A stretch of DNA of 46,891 nt from Lachnospiraceae bacterium. Lineage in GTDB: Bacteria > Bacillota > Clostridia > Lachnospirales > Lachnospiraceae. The stretch is taken from positions 1 to 46,891 of the forward strand of contig JAJQHY010000094.1 of the NCBI GenBank assembly GCA_021199495.1. Reading direction: 5' to 3'. The translations under genes were made by a program, and so were the position numbers. This document shows positions 8,846 to 17,956 of the stretch, one piece after another. A model generated the notes under the pieces. The model searched no databases. It saw only the letters and a program-made list of their open reading frames with translations, and had not been told where the DNA came from. How positions within the stretch are numbered: position 1 is the first letter of the stretch; every line of letters begins with the position of its first letter.

Positions 8846-9550
8846 ATGGACGGTTATGTGACGTTTGAAAATGTAGGAAAGGTATATAAGACCGGCGATG
8901 TGGAGGTGACAGCGCTGCACGATGTAAGCTTTACCATTGAGCAGGGTGAGATCTGTATCATCGTGGGGGCGTCCGGCGCGGGCAAGACGACACTTCTGAA
9001 TATTCTCGGCGGTATGGACGCACTCACGAGCGGCTCAGTCCGCCTGGACGGCAGGGAGATTTCCTCTCTGAATGATAAGCAGTTGGCACTCTACCGGCGG
9101 GAGGATATCGGCTTTGTCTTTCAGTTTTATAATCTGATTCCGAATCTGACCGCGCTGGAAAATGTGGAGATCGCTTCGCAGCTGGTAAAAAATTCCATGG
9201 ACAGCGCCGAGGTTTTGGAGAGCGTCGGTTTGGGACACAGGATGGCCAATTTCCCGGCGCAGCTTTCCGGCGGCGAGCAGCAGCGCGTGGCGATTGCCCG
9301 GGCGCTTGCCAAAAATCCGAAGCTTTTGCTCTGCGACGAGCCGACCGGCGCACTGGACTATGTCACAGGCAAGTCGATTTTGAAACTTCTGCAGGATTAT
9401 AGCCGGGAGAAAAAGATGACGGTTGTCATCATTACCCATAACGGCGCGCTTGCAGCGATGGCGGACAGGGTGATCCGGGTAAAGAGCGGAATCGTGTCCG
9501 ATATGTACTTAAATGAGCATCCCACGCCGGTGGAAGAAATTGAGTGGTAG
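8846..9550 (+). CDS. ABC transporter ATP-binding protein (MacB/LolD type)
   Basis: A 234-residue ATPase with Walker [10 protein letters not shown] (about 42-50), Q-loop [18 protein letters not shown], signature [15 protein letters not shown], Walker [12 protein letters not shown], and H-loop VIITHN. The [13 protein letters not shown] stretch marks the MacB/LolD/FtsE-like family, whose members work as mechanotransducers with FtsX-type permeases rather than as classical importers. It stops 4 bases before the start of the large permease, so the two form one complex. It is preceded by its own promoter and by AGAAGGTGCTGC. Confidence 0.92.
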   Translation: MDGYVTFENVGKVYKTGDVEVTALHDVSFTIEQGEICIIVGASGAGKTTLLNILGGMDALTSGSVRLDGREISSLNDKQLALYRREDIGFVFQFYNLIPNLTALENVEIASQLVKNSMDSAEVLESVGLGHRMANFPAQLSGGEQQRVAIARALAKNPKLLLCDEPTGALDYVTGKSILKLLQDYSREKKMTVVIITHNGALAAMADRVIRVKSGIVSDMYLNEHPTPVEEIEW

Positions 9551-9554
9551 AACG

Positions 9555-12500
9555 ATGAACAGCATGATGCGCAAACTGCTGGGACGTTCGATCAAAAACA
9601 GTCTGGGGCGTTTCCTGGCAATCATGATTATTACGATGCTGGGGTCGGCTTTTTTTGGTGGTCTGATGGCCACGCAGCCGGCCTTTTTAAAGACTGCCCA
9701 GAATTTCACGGACGAGTATAATCTGTACGATTTCCGCATTTTGTCGACCTATGGAATCGATGAGGACGATATTGCCGAGGTGGCGGCGCTGGAGGCTACG
9801 CAGGCTGCAGCGGGATCCGTCTATTATGACGTGATCGCCAATACGCCGGGCGGTGAGCTGGTGATCCGCGTTCTCAGCATCACAGAGGGGGTCAACGACC
9901 TGATGCTGGTGGAAGGCAGGATGCCGGAGAATGAGAACGAGTGCGTGATTGACTCCAATTATTTTACGGACACCGAAATCGGTGATGTGATTACCTTCTC
10001 GGATGAGAATGAGGAGGATACGCTGGATGCTCTGCAGGAGAGCTACACAGTGGTGGGAAAGGTGTTTTCGCCGTTGTACATGAATACGGAAAGAGGGACG
10101 ACCAGCATCGGCAACGGCAAGCTTTCTTCCTACATGTATGTGCTGGCGGAGAGCCTGGATTTTGAATATTACACGGAAATGTATATCTCCCTGAAGGGGG
10201 ACTGGGAAATTTATTCCGATGAATATAATGACTATGTGGACAGCCTGGAAGCGATTTTTGAGGACACTGCCACTGTGACGGTCTATGCCCGTTATTCCGA
10301 CATTGTATCGGAAGCGGAGGAGGAGCTTTTAGAAGGTGAGCAGGATTATGCGGACGGCGAACAGGAGCTGATTGACGGCGAACAGGATTACGCAGATGGT
10401 GAACAGGAGCTGGCGGATGAAAAGGCGGAGGGTGAGCAGGAGCTGGCTGACGCCTGGGCAGAGATTGAGGATGGCCGGGCGCAGATTCTGTCGGCACGTC
10501 AGGAGCTGCTGGATGCGGAGGAAACGCTGGCCGAGGCAAAGGCAGCGTATGAGGATGGGCTTGCAGCATATGAGGAAGGCCTTGCGGAATACGAGGCAGG
10601 CGTCGCGCAGGCCGAGGCCGGCTACAATGAGCTGGTGGCGGGGGAAGCGGAGCTCGCTTCCGGCTGGTCTTCACTTCAGGCGGCACAGACACAGCTTGAT
10701 GACGCCTGGACGCAGTTAGAGGAAGGTAAGGCACAGCTGGACGAATCGGAAGAGATCTATAATCTCTGCGTGAGCGTCCGGGATTATCTGAATGAAAATC
10801 AGGATTTTGCGGATATTCTGGAATATCTGGAGGGCAGCGAGGATGGAACAGTGGATCTGGACACGCTGCTTGGCATGATATCGGATGAGGAGCTGCGCGC
10901 TGCGCTGGAGGAAGCGTTCGGGCAGATTCAGGAGCAGATTGAGGAAAGTACGGATTCTGATGGAGAAGCGGAGTCGGATGGCAGTACGGACAGTGAGGCA
11001 GATGAGAACGACAGCAGTGACAGTGGAACAGATTCTGGTGATGATGCGGGCAGCGATACAGGTTCCGGTGAGGAAAGCGGAGATGGTACTGACGTGGATG
11101 ATGGCACTGACAGCAATACAGAAACTGCTGAGGACACGCAGATCAGCGTCTACGTTGAGGATATTTTAAACTGGCTGGAGGAAAATCTGGGGGATTATAC
11201 GGACCTGGATCTGCAGTCAGATTTTTCAGAGCTGCTTGCACTTCTGGGACTTGAGGAAAGTGAGATTGACAGTCTTCTGGAAATTCTTGAGCAGATCGGA
11301 ACGGACGGTTTGATCGGCACCATCGATTCTGTCATTGAGCAGTATGAGAGCGGACTTGCTTCCTATGAGAGCGGACTTGCTTCCTATTACGAAGGAGTAG
11401 CGTCCTACGAGGCGGGACTTCAAGAATATTATAACGGAGTCAGCCAGCTTGAGTCCGGCTGGGCAGAGTATTATAATGGCCAGAATCAGTTAGAGGAGGC
11501 CCGGGTACAGTTAGAGGACGCCCGGGCACAGCTGGAGGATGCCGCGCAGCAGATCGCGGACGGCGAGCAGGAAATCGCGGACGGCTGGGCTTCTCTTGCG
11601 GACGCGATTCAGGAGCTGATAGACGGCGAGGCCGAATACGAGGAAGGCGTGGAGGAGTTTTACAGGCTTTTAGCGGAAGCGGAGGAAGAGCTTGCGGACG
11701 CGAGGGCGCAGCTGGATGACGGCTGGGCGGAGCTAGCGGACGCGAGGCAGGAGCTGGACGACGGCTGGGCGGAGCTGGCGGATTTAGAGGAGCCGGAGAT
11801 TTATATTTACGGCAGGGAAATCCTGACGGGTTATGTCTGCTTTGAGGCGGATGCCGGGATTGTGGAAGCGATCGCGCAGGTATTTCCGGTCTTCTTTTTC
11901 CTGATTGCGGCATTGGTCTGCTCAACGACCATGACGCGCATGGTGGATGAGGAGAGGGGACAGATCGCCACTCTGCGAGCCTTGGGCTATGGTACCGGCG
12001 AGGTGATGTCCAAGTATCTGATTTACGCGGGACTTTCTGCCGGGACGGGCGCGGTGATTGGCTATTTCGGAGGCTGTGTGCTTTTCCCGCTGGTGATCTG
12101 GAACGCTTACAGTACCATGTATGGCTTCGGCAGCCTGATTTTATCCTTCAGCTTAAGGATTTTCCTGATTACCTTTGCGGCGGCCATGCTCTGTTCTATG
12201 GGCAGCGCGTATCTGGCGCTTCGTCAGGAGGTAAAGCAGGCGCCCGCCCAGGGCATGCGGCCGAAAGCGCCGACGGCGGGCAAGCGGATTTTCCTGGAGT
12301 ACATACCCTTTATCTGGAAACGCTTCAGCTTTATGGGCAAGGTATCCATGCGCAATATTTTCCGCTATAAAAAGAGAATGTTCATGATGATTCTGGGCAT
12401 TTCCGGCTGTACAGCGCTGGTGATTACCGGCTTCGGCATCCGCGATTCCGTGGTGGATATCTGTGACTATCAGTATGGGGAAATTCAGCTGATGGATATG

Positions 12501-13451
12501 GCGGTCACATTCCGCAATGAGGTATCAACGGAGCTGACAGAGGCGTTATCAGGAGATCTGTCTGATGAGGTGACGGAATATGCCGTGCTGCGGATGCAGA
12601 GTGTGGAGAGTGAAGCATTGGACGGCACCACCAAGAGTGTGTACATGATTGTTGCCGATGAGAGTGTGACCGGCCTGGTCAGTCTGCATGAGAATGACGG
12701 GGAGCTTTTGTATCCCGGCCTTGGTGAGGTCCTGATCAGCGATAAGATTGCGGAAGAATGCGGCGTCGATGTGGGAGATGAGATTACGTTCTCTTTCGGC
12801 GACAACGAGGAAACGACGCTTGTGGTTTCCGGTATTTTTGATAATTATGTCTATCACTACGCTTACATTACGCCCGAAACCTATGAGGCATATTTCGGAA
12901 CGGAGTGGATTGCCAATACGGTTTATCTGTCCATTGCCGACAGCGTGGACGCCCATGAACTGTCCACGGAGATCTCTGATTATGATGGGGTCACCCAGAT
13001 TGAAATTATATCGGACACGACCGCGCGTGTGGAGAATATGTTGAGCTGCATGGACGCGATTGTGCTGCTGATCATTGTCAGTGCGGGGGCACTGGCCTTT
13101 GTGGTTCTGTTTGATTTAAGCAATATCAATATCCAGGAGCGTGTGCGTGAGATTGCCACCATTCAGGTGCTCGGATTTAACGCAAAAGAGGTCCGGCAGT
13201 ATGTGTTCCGCGAGAATCTGGTGCTCTCCGGCATGGGGATTGTCTGCGGTATGCCGCTGGGCGTGTGGCTGACGGGCTTTGTGCTTGACCAGATTACGAT
13301 TGATATGATTTCATTTAAAATGAAGATACAGCCGATCAGCTTTCTGTACGGTGCGGTGATCGTGTTCGGGTTTACAATTTTTGTGAACCAGGTGATGCGC
13401 GGCAAGCTGAAAAAGATTAACATGGCGGAGGCACTGAAGTCGATTGAATGA
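9555..13451 (+). CDS. giant FtsX/MacB-type ABC permease with coiled coils and an acidic linker
   Basis: A 1298-residue permease, well above the usual 400-850 for this class. One transmembrane helix near the N-terminus (RFLAIMIITMLGSAFFGG) precedes a large outer domain. That domain holds a MacB periplasmic-core-like part (about 40-240), a first Glu/Ala/Asp/Gly heptad-like coiled coil (about 252-398), a Ser/Asp/Glu/Gly low-complexity linker (about 459-531), and a second coiled coil with near repeats such as YESGLASY (about 589-745). The first FtsX block with three helices is at about 768-890, a second N-terminal helix near 941, and a second FtsX block at 1162-1290. I take the ATG at 9555 just after the ATPase stop; the longer frame overlaps the ATPase gene. 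Substrate unknown; likely envelope lipids, peptides or cell-wall hydrolase control. Confidence 0.88.
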   Translation: MNSMMRKLLGRSIKNSLGRFLAIMIITMLGSAFFGGLMATQPAFLKTAQNFTDEYNLYDFRILSTYGIDEDDIAEVAALEATQAAAGSVYYDVIANTPGGELVIRVLSITEGVNDLMLVEGRMPENENECVIDSNYFTDTEIGDVITFSDENEEDTLDALQESYTVVGKVFSPLYMNTERGTTSIGNGKLSSYMYVLAESLDFEYYTEMYISLKGDWEIYSDEYNDYVDSLEAIFEDTATVTVYARYSDIVSEAEEELLEGEQDYADGEQELIDGEQDYADGEQELADEKAEGEQELADAWAEIEDGRAQILSARQELLDAEETLAEAKAAYEDGLAAYEEGLAEYEAGVAQAEAGYNELVAGEAELASGWSSLQAAQTQLDDAWTQLEEGKAQLDESEEIYNLCVSVRDYLNENQDFADILEYLEGSEDGTVDLDTLLGMISDEELRAALEEAFGQIQEQIEESTDSDGEAESDGSTDSEADENDSSDSGTDSGDDAGSDTGSGEESGDGTDVDDGTDSNTETAEDTQISVYVEDILNWLEENLGDYTDLDLQSDFSELLALLGLEESEIDSLLEILEQIGTDGLIGTIDSVIEQYESGLASYESGLASYYEGVASYEAGLQEYYNGVSQLESGWAEYYNGQNQLEEARVQLEDARAQLEDAAQQIADGEQEIADGWASLADAIQELIDGEAEYEEGVEEFYRLLAEAEEELADARAQLDDGWAELADARQELDDGWAELADLEEPEIYIYGREILTGYVCFEADAGIVEAIAQVFPVFFFLIAALVCSTTMTRMVDEERGQIATLRALGYGTGEVMSKYLIYAGLSAGTGAVIGYFGGCVLFPLVIWNAYSTMYGFGSLILSFSLRIFLITFAAAMLCSMGSAYLALRQEVKQAPAQGMRPKAPTAGKRIFLEYIPFIWKRFSFMGKVSMRNIFRYKKRMFMMILGISGCTALVITGFGIRDSVVDICDYQYGEIQLMDMAVTFRNEVSTELTEALSGDLSDEVTEYAVLRMQSVESEALDGTTKSVYMIVADESVTGLVSLHENDGELLYPGLGEVLISDKIAEECGVDVGDEITFSFGDNEETTLVVSGIFDNYVYHYAYITPETYEAYFGTEWIANTVYLSIADSVDAHELSTEISDYDGVTQIEIISDTTARVENMLSCMDAIVLLIIVSAGALAFVVLFDLSNINIQERVREIATIQVLGFNAKEVRQYVFRENLVLSGMGIVCGMPLGVWLTGFVLDQITIDMISFKMKIQPISFLYGAVIVFGFTIFVNQVMRGKLKKINMAEALKSIE

Positions 13452-13489
13452 TGATACGGGGACGCCGCGGAGCAATCCATGTATCATCA
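13449..13489. repeat. REP-like palindrome A (TGATGATAC arms)
   Basis: TGATGATAC (13449-13457) pairs perfectly with GTATCATCA (13481-13489) around a 23-base loop starting GGGGAC. The left arm includes the permease stop codon. The same arms, again starting at a stop codon and followed by GGGAC, occur at 38803-38831. Confidence 0.6.
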
Positions 13490-13529
13490 CTGCATCTATA
13501 ATACAGATTTTCATGAGGGGAAACGAAAC

Positions 13530-15827
13530 ATGAGTATTCATGATGAATTAAATGATATGCAGTACCAGGGCGTGACGACAACGGAAGGTCCTGTCCTGCT
13601 GTTAGCGGGTGCCGGCAGCGGCAAAACGCGGGTAATCACCCACCGTATCGCCTACCTGATCGAGGAGGAGGGCGTCAGTCCCTGGCACATTCTGGCCATC
13701 ACATTTACCAACAAGGCCGCGAATGAAATGCGTGAGCGGGTAGATAAGCTGGTGGGCTTTGGCTCCGAGCAGATCTGGGTGGCGACTTTTCACGCGACCT
13801 GCATCCGTATTTTAAGACGATATGCCGACCGCATCGGCTATGATAATAACATTACCATTTACGATACCGATGACCAGAAAAGCGTCATGAAGGACGTCTT
13901 AAAGCGGCTGAATATTGATACGAAAATGTTAAAGGAGCGGACGGTCATGTCTGCCATTTCATCCGCCAAGGACGAGCTGATCGGGCCGAATGAGTTTTTC
14001 TTAAACAGCCGCGGCGATTACACGCAGCGCCAGATCGCGCAGGCCTATGTGGAGTACCAGAAAGTGCTGCAGAAAAATAACGCCATGGATTTTGACGATA
14101 TCATTGTCAAGTGTGTGGAGCTGTTTAAAACCTGCCCGGATGTGCTGGAAAATTATCAGAACCGTTTCCGTTATATCATGGTGGACGAATATCAGGACAC
14201 CAACACGGCGCAGTTTGAGCTGATCCGTCTGCTGGCGGCCAAAAACCGCAACCTCTGTGTGGTGGGTGACGACGACCAGTCCATCTATAAATTCCGCGGA
14301 GCAAATATCCGCAATATCCTGGACTTCGAGTCCGTCTATCCGGACGCCACGGTCATCAAGCTGGAGGAAAATTACCGCTCCGGCGGCAATATTCTGGCGG
14401 CGGCCAATGCGGTGATCAGCAACAATAAGGGCCGCAAGGCCAAGGCGCTCTGGACGAGGAAGCCGGATGGAAAGCCGGTGCATTTCCAGCGTTTCGATAC
14501 GGCGATGGACGAAGCGGTTTTCGTGGCGGAGGATATCAAAAATAAGGCGCGGGATGGCGTCGCCCAATATCAGGACTGTGCCGTGCTTTACCGTACCAAC
14601 GCGCAGTCCCGGCTTCTGGAGGAGCGGATGGTCTTTTCCGGGATTCCCTATACGATTGTCGGCGGGGTGAATTTCTATTCCCGAAAGGAAATCAAGGATA
14701 TTCTGGCTTACATGAAGACCGTCGACAATGCGCGCGACGACATGGCGTGTAAACGTATCATTAATATCCCGAAGCGCGGCATCGGCGCGACCACCATCGC
14801 AAAGGTGCAGGCCTACGCGGACAACAACAATATCAGCTTTTATGACGCCTTATGCGCGGCGGACCGTGTCCCTGGCATTGGCAGGGCAGGTGCGAAAATC
14901 GAGCCATTTGTGACGCTGATCCAGGGCTTTCGCAGCAAGCTGGATTATTATGGACTGGACGGGCTTTATCATGATATTCTGGAAATGACGCATTACGAGG
15001 AGTATCTGGAGGAGACCGAGGACAGGGAGGTGGTCGAGGATCGTATCGCCAATATCGAGGAACTGGGCAATAAGGTAACCGCCTATGTGGAGGAGCATGA
15101 CATGGCTTCTCTCTCGGAGTTTCTGGAGGAAGTGACGCTGGTGTCGGATATTGATAATGTCGAGGACACCAACAGAGTCCTGCTGATGACGCTGCACAGC
15201 GCCAAAGGTCTGGAATTTCCGCAGGCGTATCTGACCGGTATGGAGGATGGTCTGTTCCCCAGCTACATGAGCATTACCTCGGACAACCGGGATGACATCG
15301 AGGAGGAGCGCCGCCTTTGTTATGTAGGAATCACCAGGGCGAAGGAGGAGCTGACACTGACATGCGCCGGTCAGCGCATGGTGCGCGGAGAAACCCAGTA
15401 TAATGCCGTGAGCCGCTTTGTGAAGGAGATTCCTCAGGAGCTTTTGGACCGGGCACTGCCGAAGCAGAAAGCGAACGAGGATGTGATCGCGAACCGTCTC
15501 TATCAGGCCATCGCCGGACGGCCTGTGTACGATTACCGGCCGAAGGCCACGCCGCCGAAGCCGAAGGTGACGCCGGAGCATGTGAAGCCCTTTATCGCGA
15601 AAAACATGGAGGAGCTTAAGAAAACCGGTGCCGTGACGAAAGGCGCCGCGGGAACGGACGGCGGCCTGGATTACGTGGTCGGCGACAGAGTGCGGCATAT
15701 CAAATTCGGAGAAGGGACGGTGCTGGTCATCGACCGGGAGCCCAGGGATTATAAGGTCACGGTGGATTTCGACAAATACGGACAGAAGGTGATGTTCGCG
15801 TCATTCGCGAAGCTTCAGAAGTGTTAA
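13530..15827 (+). CDS. pcrA: UvrD/PcrA-type ATP-dependent DNA helicase
   Basis: A 765-residue superfamily 1A 3'-5' helicase for repair and for clearing recombination or replication blocks. Walker A AGAGSGKT is at residues 26-33, motif Ia AITFTNKAANEMRER follows, then motif II VDEYQDTN, motif III GDDDQSIYKFRGA, motif IV LEENYRS, motif V LMTLHSAKGLEFP and motif VI LCYVGITRAKEEL. The C-terminal Tudor-like tail (VGDRVRHIKFGEGTVLVIDR) is the PcrA module that contacts RNA polymerase. The start at 13530 follows GAGGGG; 17 extra codons are open upstream but contain the REP-like palindrome arm. Confidence 0.95.
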   Translation: MSIHDELNDMQYQGVTTTEGPVLLLAGAGSGKTRVITHRIAYLIEEEGVSPWHILAITFTNKAANEMRERVDKLVGFGSEQIWVATFHATCIRILRRYADRIGYDNNITIYDTDDQKSVMKDVLKRLNIDTKMLKERTVMSAISSAKDELIGPNEFFLNSRGDYTQRQIAQAYVEYQKVLQKNNAMDFDDIIVKCVELFKTCPDVLENYQNRFRYIMVDEYQDTNTAQFELIRLLAAKNRNLCVVGDDDQSIYKFRGANIRNILDFESVYPDATVIKLEENYRSGGNILAAANAVISNNKGRKAKALWTRKPDGKPVHFQRFDTAMDEAVFVAEDIKNKARDGVAQYQDCAVLYRTNAQSRLLEERMVFSGIPYTIVGGVNFYSRKEIKDILAYMKTVDNARDDMACKRIINIPKRGIGATTIAKVQAYADNNNISFYDALCAADRVPGIGRAGAKIEPFVTLIQGFRSKLDYYGLDGLYHDILEMTHYEEYLEETEDREVVEDRIANIEELGNKVTAYVEEHDMASLSEFLEEVTLVSDIDNVEDTNRVLLMTLHSAKGLEFPQAYLTGMEDGLFPSYMSITSDNRDDIEEERRLCYVGITRAKEELTLTCAGQRMVRGETQYNAVSRFVKEIPQELLDRALPKQKANEDVIANRLYQAIAGRPVYDYRPKATPPKPKVTPEHVKPFIAKNMEELKKTGAVTKGAAGTDGGLDYVVGDRVRHIKFGEGTVLVIDREPRDYKVTVDFDKYGQKVMFASFAKLQKC

Positions 15828-15866
15828 AAAAATTTTGAAAATCCTATAGTAAGAATTGTGGTTTTA

Positions 15867-15875
15867 TGCTATACT
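15867..15875 (+). promoter_or_regulatory. extended -10 promoter
   Basis: TGCTATACT forms a TGn-extended -10 about 67 bases before the acidic membrane protein. No good -35 is seen at the usual distance. Confidence 0.4.
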
Positions 15876-15941
15876 AATTTAAATGATTCAAGCGAGTGGG
15901 TGCTTGTGTCAAAGAAAACCGATGAAAGGACGTCTCTTAAA

Positions 15942-16364
15942 ATGAAAATTGAGGAATTAGCCGCCACCATCAAGAAGGCGGAGAAGGAAGAAAAAAATAA
16001 ATGTCTCATGACGATTCTGACCGTGATCGGGGCCATTGTGGTGATTGCCGGTATCGCTGTTGCGGTTTATAAATTCTTTGACAGCAGGAAAGCGGATGAC
16101 GACGATTTCGACGATGATTTCGATGACTTTGATGATGACGATGAGGACGAGGAAGGCTCCTACATCGAGCTGGACGTTGTGTATGCCAGCGAGGATGAGG
16201 ACGAGGAAGCAAAGCAGGAGGAAGCTGCCGCGGAGCAGAAGGAAGAGTCTGTAAAGGAAGAGGCGCCTGCTGAAGAGATCACTTCCGAAGAGATTCCTGT
16301 CGCTGAGGAAGCTCCCACAGCTGAAGAAAATGCTGACGCAGAGCCTGAGAAGACGGAAGAGTAA
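15942..16364 (+). CDS. acidic single-pass membrane protein
   Basis: A 140-residue protein beginning MKIEELAATIKKAEKEEKNK. One transmembrane helix follows (about 22-43, CLMTILTVIGAIVVIAGIAV), then an Asp-rich run (DDDDFDDDFDDFDDDDEDEE) and a long Glu/Ala/Pro-rich tail. I choose the ATG at 15942, after GAAAGGA; the frame is open to 15858 but that segment contains the -10 box. It resembles the DUF4366-like acidic proteins often found near pcrA in this group. Role unknown; the acidic tail may be disordered and bind cations or basic partners. Confidence 0.65.
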   Translation: MKIEELAATIKKAEKEEKNKCLMTILTVIGAIVVIAGIAVAVYKFFDSRKADDDDFDDDFDDFDDDDEDEEGSYIELDVVYASEDEDEEAKQEEAAAEQKEESVKEEAPAEEITSEEIPVAEEAPTAEENADAEPEKTEE

Positions 16365-16390
16365 TCAAAGCGAACAACTGATTATAAAAA

Positions 16391-16416
16391 AAGGACATAG
16401 CGATATGTCCTTTTTC
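16391..16416 (+). terminator. terminator of the acidic protein gene
   Basis: AAGGACATAGCGATATGTCCTTTTT: GGACATA pairs with TATGTCC, followed by T5. It falls inside the long open frame of the next gene and argues for that gene starting further downstream. Confidence 0.85.
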
Positions 16417-16506
16417 GTTGCCGTTTATGGACTTTGGCTTATTGCAGCAAAAGCAGCAGGCTGGCAACAGAAATCCAATGAATGTGATTGGGGAAAGGAA
16501 CTGAGA

Positions 16507-17886
16507 TTGAAAAAAGGAGATATCTGCCAGGGCGTTGTGGAGCGTGTGGACTTCCCGAACAAGGGCATTCTGCATGTGGACGACCGTACCTGCATTGTCA
16601 AAAACGCCCTGCCGGGGCAGACCATTTCGTTTCGCGTCGGCAAAATCCGTAAAGGAAAAGTGGAGGGAAGCCTGCTTGAGATAGTCGAACCGGCTGTGAA
16701 TGAAAGGCCGGATATGTGCCCTCATTTTGGTCGCTGCGGCGGCTGTACCTACTTAAGCCTGCCCTACGAGGAGCAGCTGCGGATCAAGGAGGAACAGGTG
16801 AAGCGCCTGCTTTCAGAGCCCCTGAAAGCGCAGGAGCAGGAGATGGCATGGGAGGGCATTCTGTGCGGAGAGAGCCCTTATGCCTACCGTAATAAAATGG
16901 AATTCACCTTTGGAGACGAGTACAAGGATGGCCCGCTGGCCCTTGGCATGCACAGGAGGGGCAGCTTTTATGATGTGGTTACCGTGTCCGGTTGCCAGAT
17001 CGTAGACGAAGACTACCGCAGGATCCTCACCGCGACACTTTCCTTTTTCCGGGAACGGGGCATCAGCTACTATCACAGGCTGCGCCACGAGGGAGCTTTG
17101 CGGCATCTCCTGGTGCGCAAGGGGCATTTTACCGGGGAGATTCTGGTGGCGCTGGTCACCAGCAGCGAGCTTGCGGCAGATTCTCCTGTGATGACAGAAT
17201 ACCGGGATATGCTGCTTTCTCTGGAATTAGATGGCACTTTGCAGGGAATCCTGCATATTCGCAACGATTCCGTCGCGGATACTGTCCAAAGTGACGGAAC
17301 AACCGTCCTTTTTGGCAGAGACTTCATCTATGAAAAGCTGCTTGGCCTGACCTTCAAAATTTCGACCTTTTCCTTTTTCCAGACCAACTCCATGGGAGCG
17401 GAGGTCCTTTATTCCACGGTGCGCCGCTATGTGGAGGAATCCGGCGCCGGCAGCGGCACCGTCTACGACCTTTACAGCGGCACCGGCACCATCGCGCAGC
17501 TGATGGCTCCCGCCGCCAGCCAGGTCATCGGCGTCGAAATCGTGGAGGAAGCCGTGGAGGCCGCAAAAGAAAACGCCGCCTTAAACGGCCTGACCAACTG
17601 CACCTTCCTCGCAGGAGACGTCCTGAAGCTTCTCGATACCATCGAGGAAAAACCGGATCTCATCATCCTCGATCCCCCGCGGGACGGTGTCCATCCGAAG
17701 GCTTTACAGAAAATCCTCTCCTACGGCGTGGAGCACATTGTTTATATCTCCTGCAAGCCGACGAGCCTTGCCCGCGATCTGGAGGTGATACTGGCTTCGG
17801 GGTATTCGGTTGAGCGGGGATGCTGCGTGGATCAATTTCCAAATTCCGCCAACATAGAGACTGTGTGTCTCTTGTCTGATACGTGA
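16507..17886 (+). CDS. rlmD: 23S rRNA (uracil-C5)-methyltransferase, RlmD/RlmCD type
   Basis: A 459-residue TrmA/RumA-family enzyme methylating uracil C5 in 23S rRNA. A TRAM domain covers residues 1-60. The [4Fe-4S] cysteines are C71, C77 and C80 (CPHFGRCGGC) plus the Cys of SGCQIVDEDY. The SAM site is VYDLYSGTGTIAQL, then DPPRDGVHPKAL and the catalytic Cys in YISCKPTSLARDL. I place the start at TTG 16507, 7 bases after GGAAAGGA (16492-16499). The frame is open upstream through ATG 16405, but this lies in the terminator hairpin at 16391-16416, and the TTG gives the normal family length. In Firmicutes one enzyme may do both U747 and U1939 (RlmCD). Confidence 0.92.
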   Translation: MKKGDICQGVVERVDFPNKGILHVDDRTCIVKNALPGQTISFRVGKIRKGKVEGSLLEIVEPAVNERPDMCPHFGRCGGCTYLSLPYEEQLRIKEEQVKRLLSEPLKAQEQEMAWEGILCGESPYAYRNKMEFTFGDEYKDGPLALGMHRRGSFYDVVTVSGCQIVDEDYRRILTATLSFFRERGISYYHRLRHEGALRHLLVRKGHFTGEILVALVTSSELAADSPVMTEYRDMLLSLELDGTLQGILHIRNDSVADTVQSDGTTVLFGRDFIYEKLLGLTFKISTFSFFQTNSMGAEVLYSTVRRYVEESGAGSGTVYDLYSGTGTIAQLMAPAASQVIGVEIVEEAVEAAKENAALNGLTNCTFLAGDVLKLLDTIEEKPDLIILDPPRDGVHPKALQKILSYGVEHIVYISCKPTSLARDLEVILASGYSVERGCCVDQFPNSANIETVCLLSDT

Positions 17887-17956
17887 AGCATAATCTGCAC
17901 AAGTTATTTCTCGATAGCTTCTAATGTCAATATTTCAGGAAGATGTGGGGGAAGAG

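Noticed and set aside
10928-11137. Ser/Pro-rich antisense frames opposite the permease and other genes
   Set aside because: They mirror the codon bias of the opposite strand and have no ribosome binding sites or recognisable domains.
10320-11800. Repetitive DNA inside the permease gene as a CRISPR-like or minisatellite array
   Set aside because: The repeats are short, imperfect and in frame, and reflect a coiled-coil protein, not separate repeat-spacer units.
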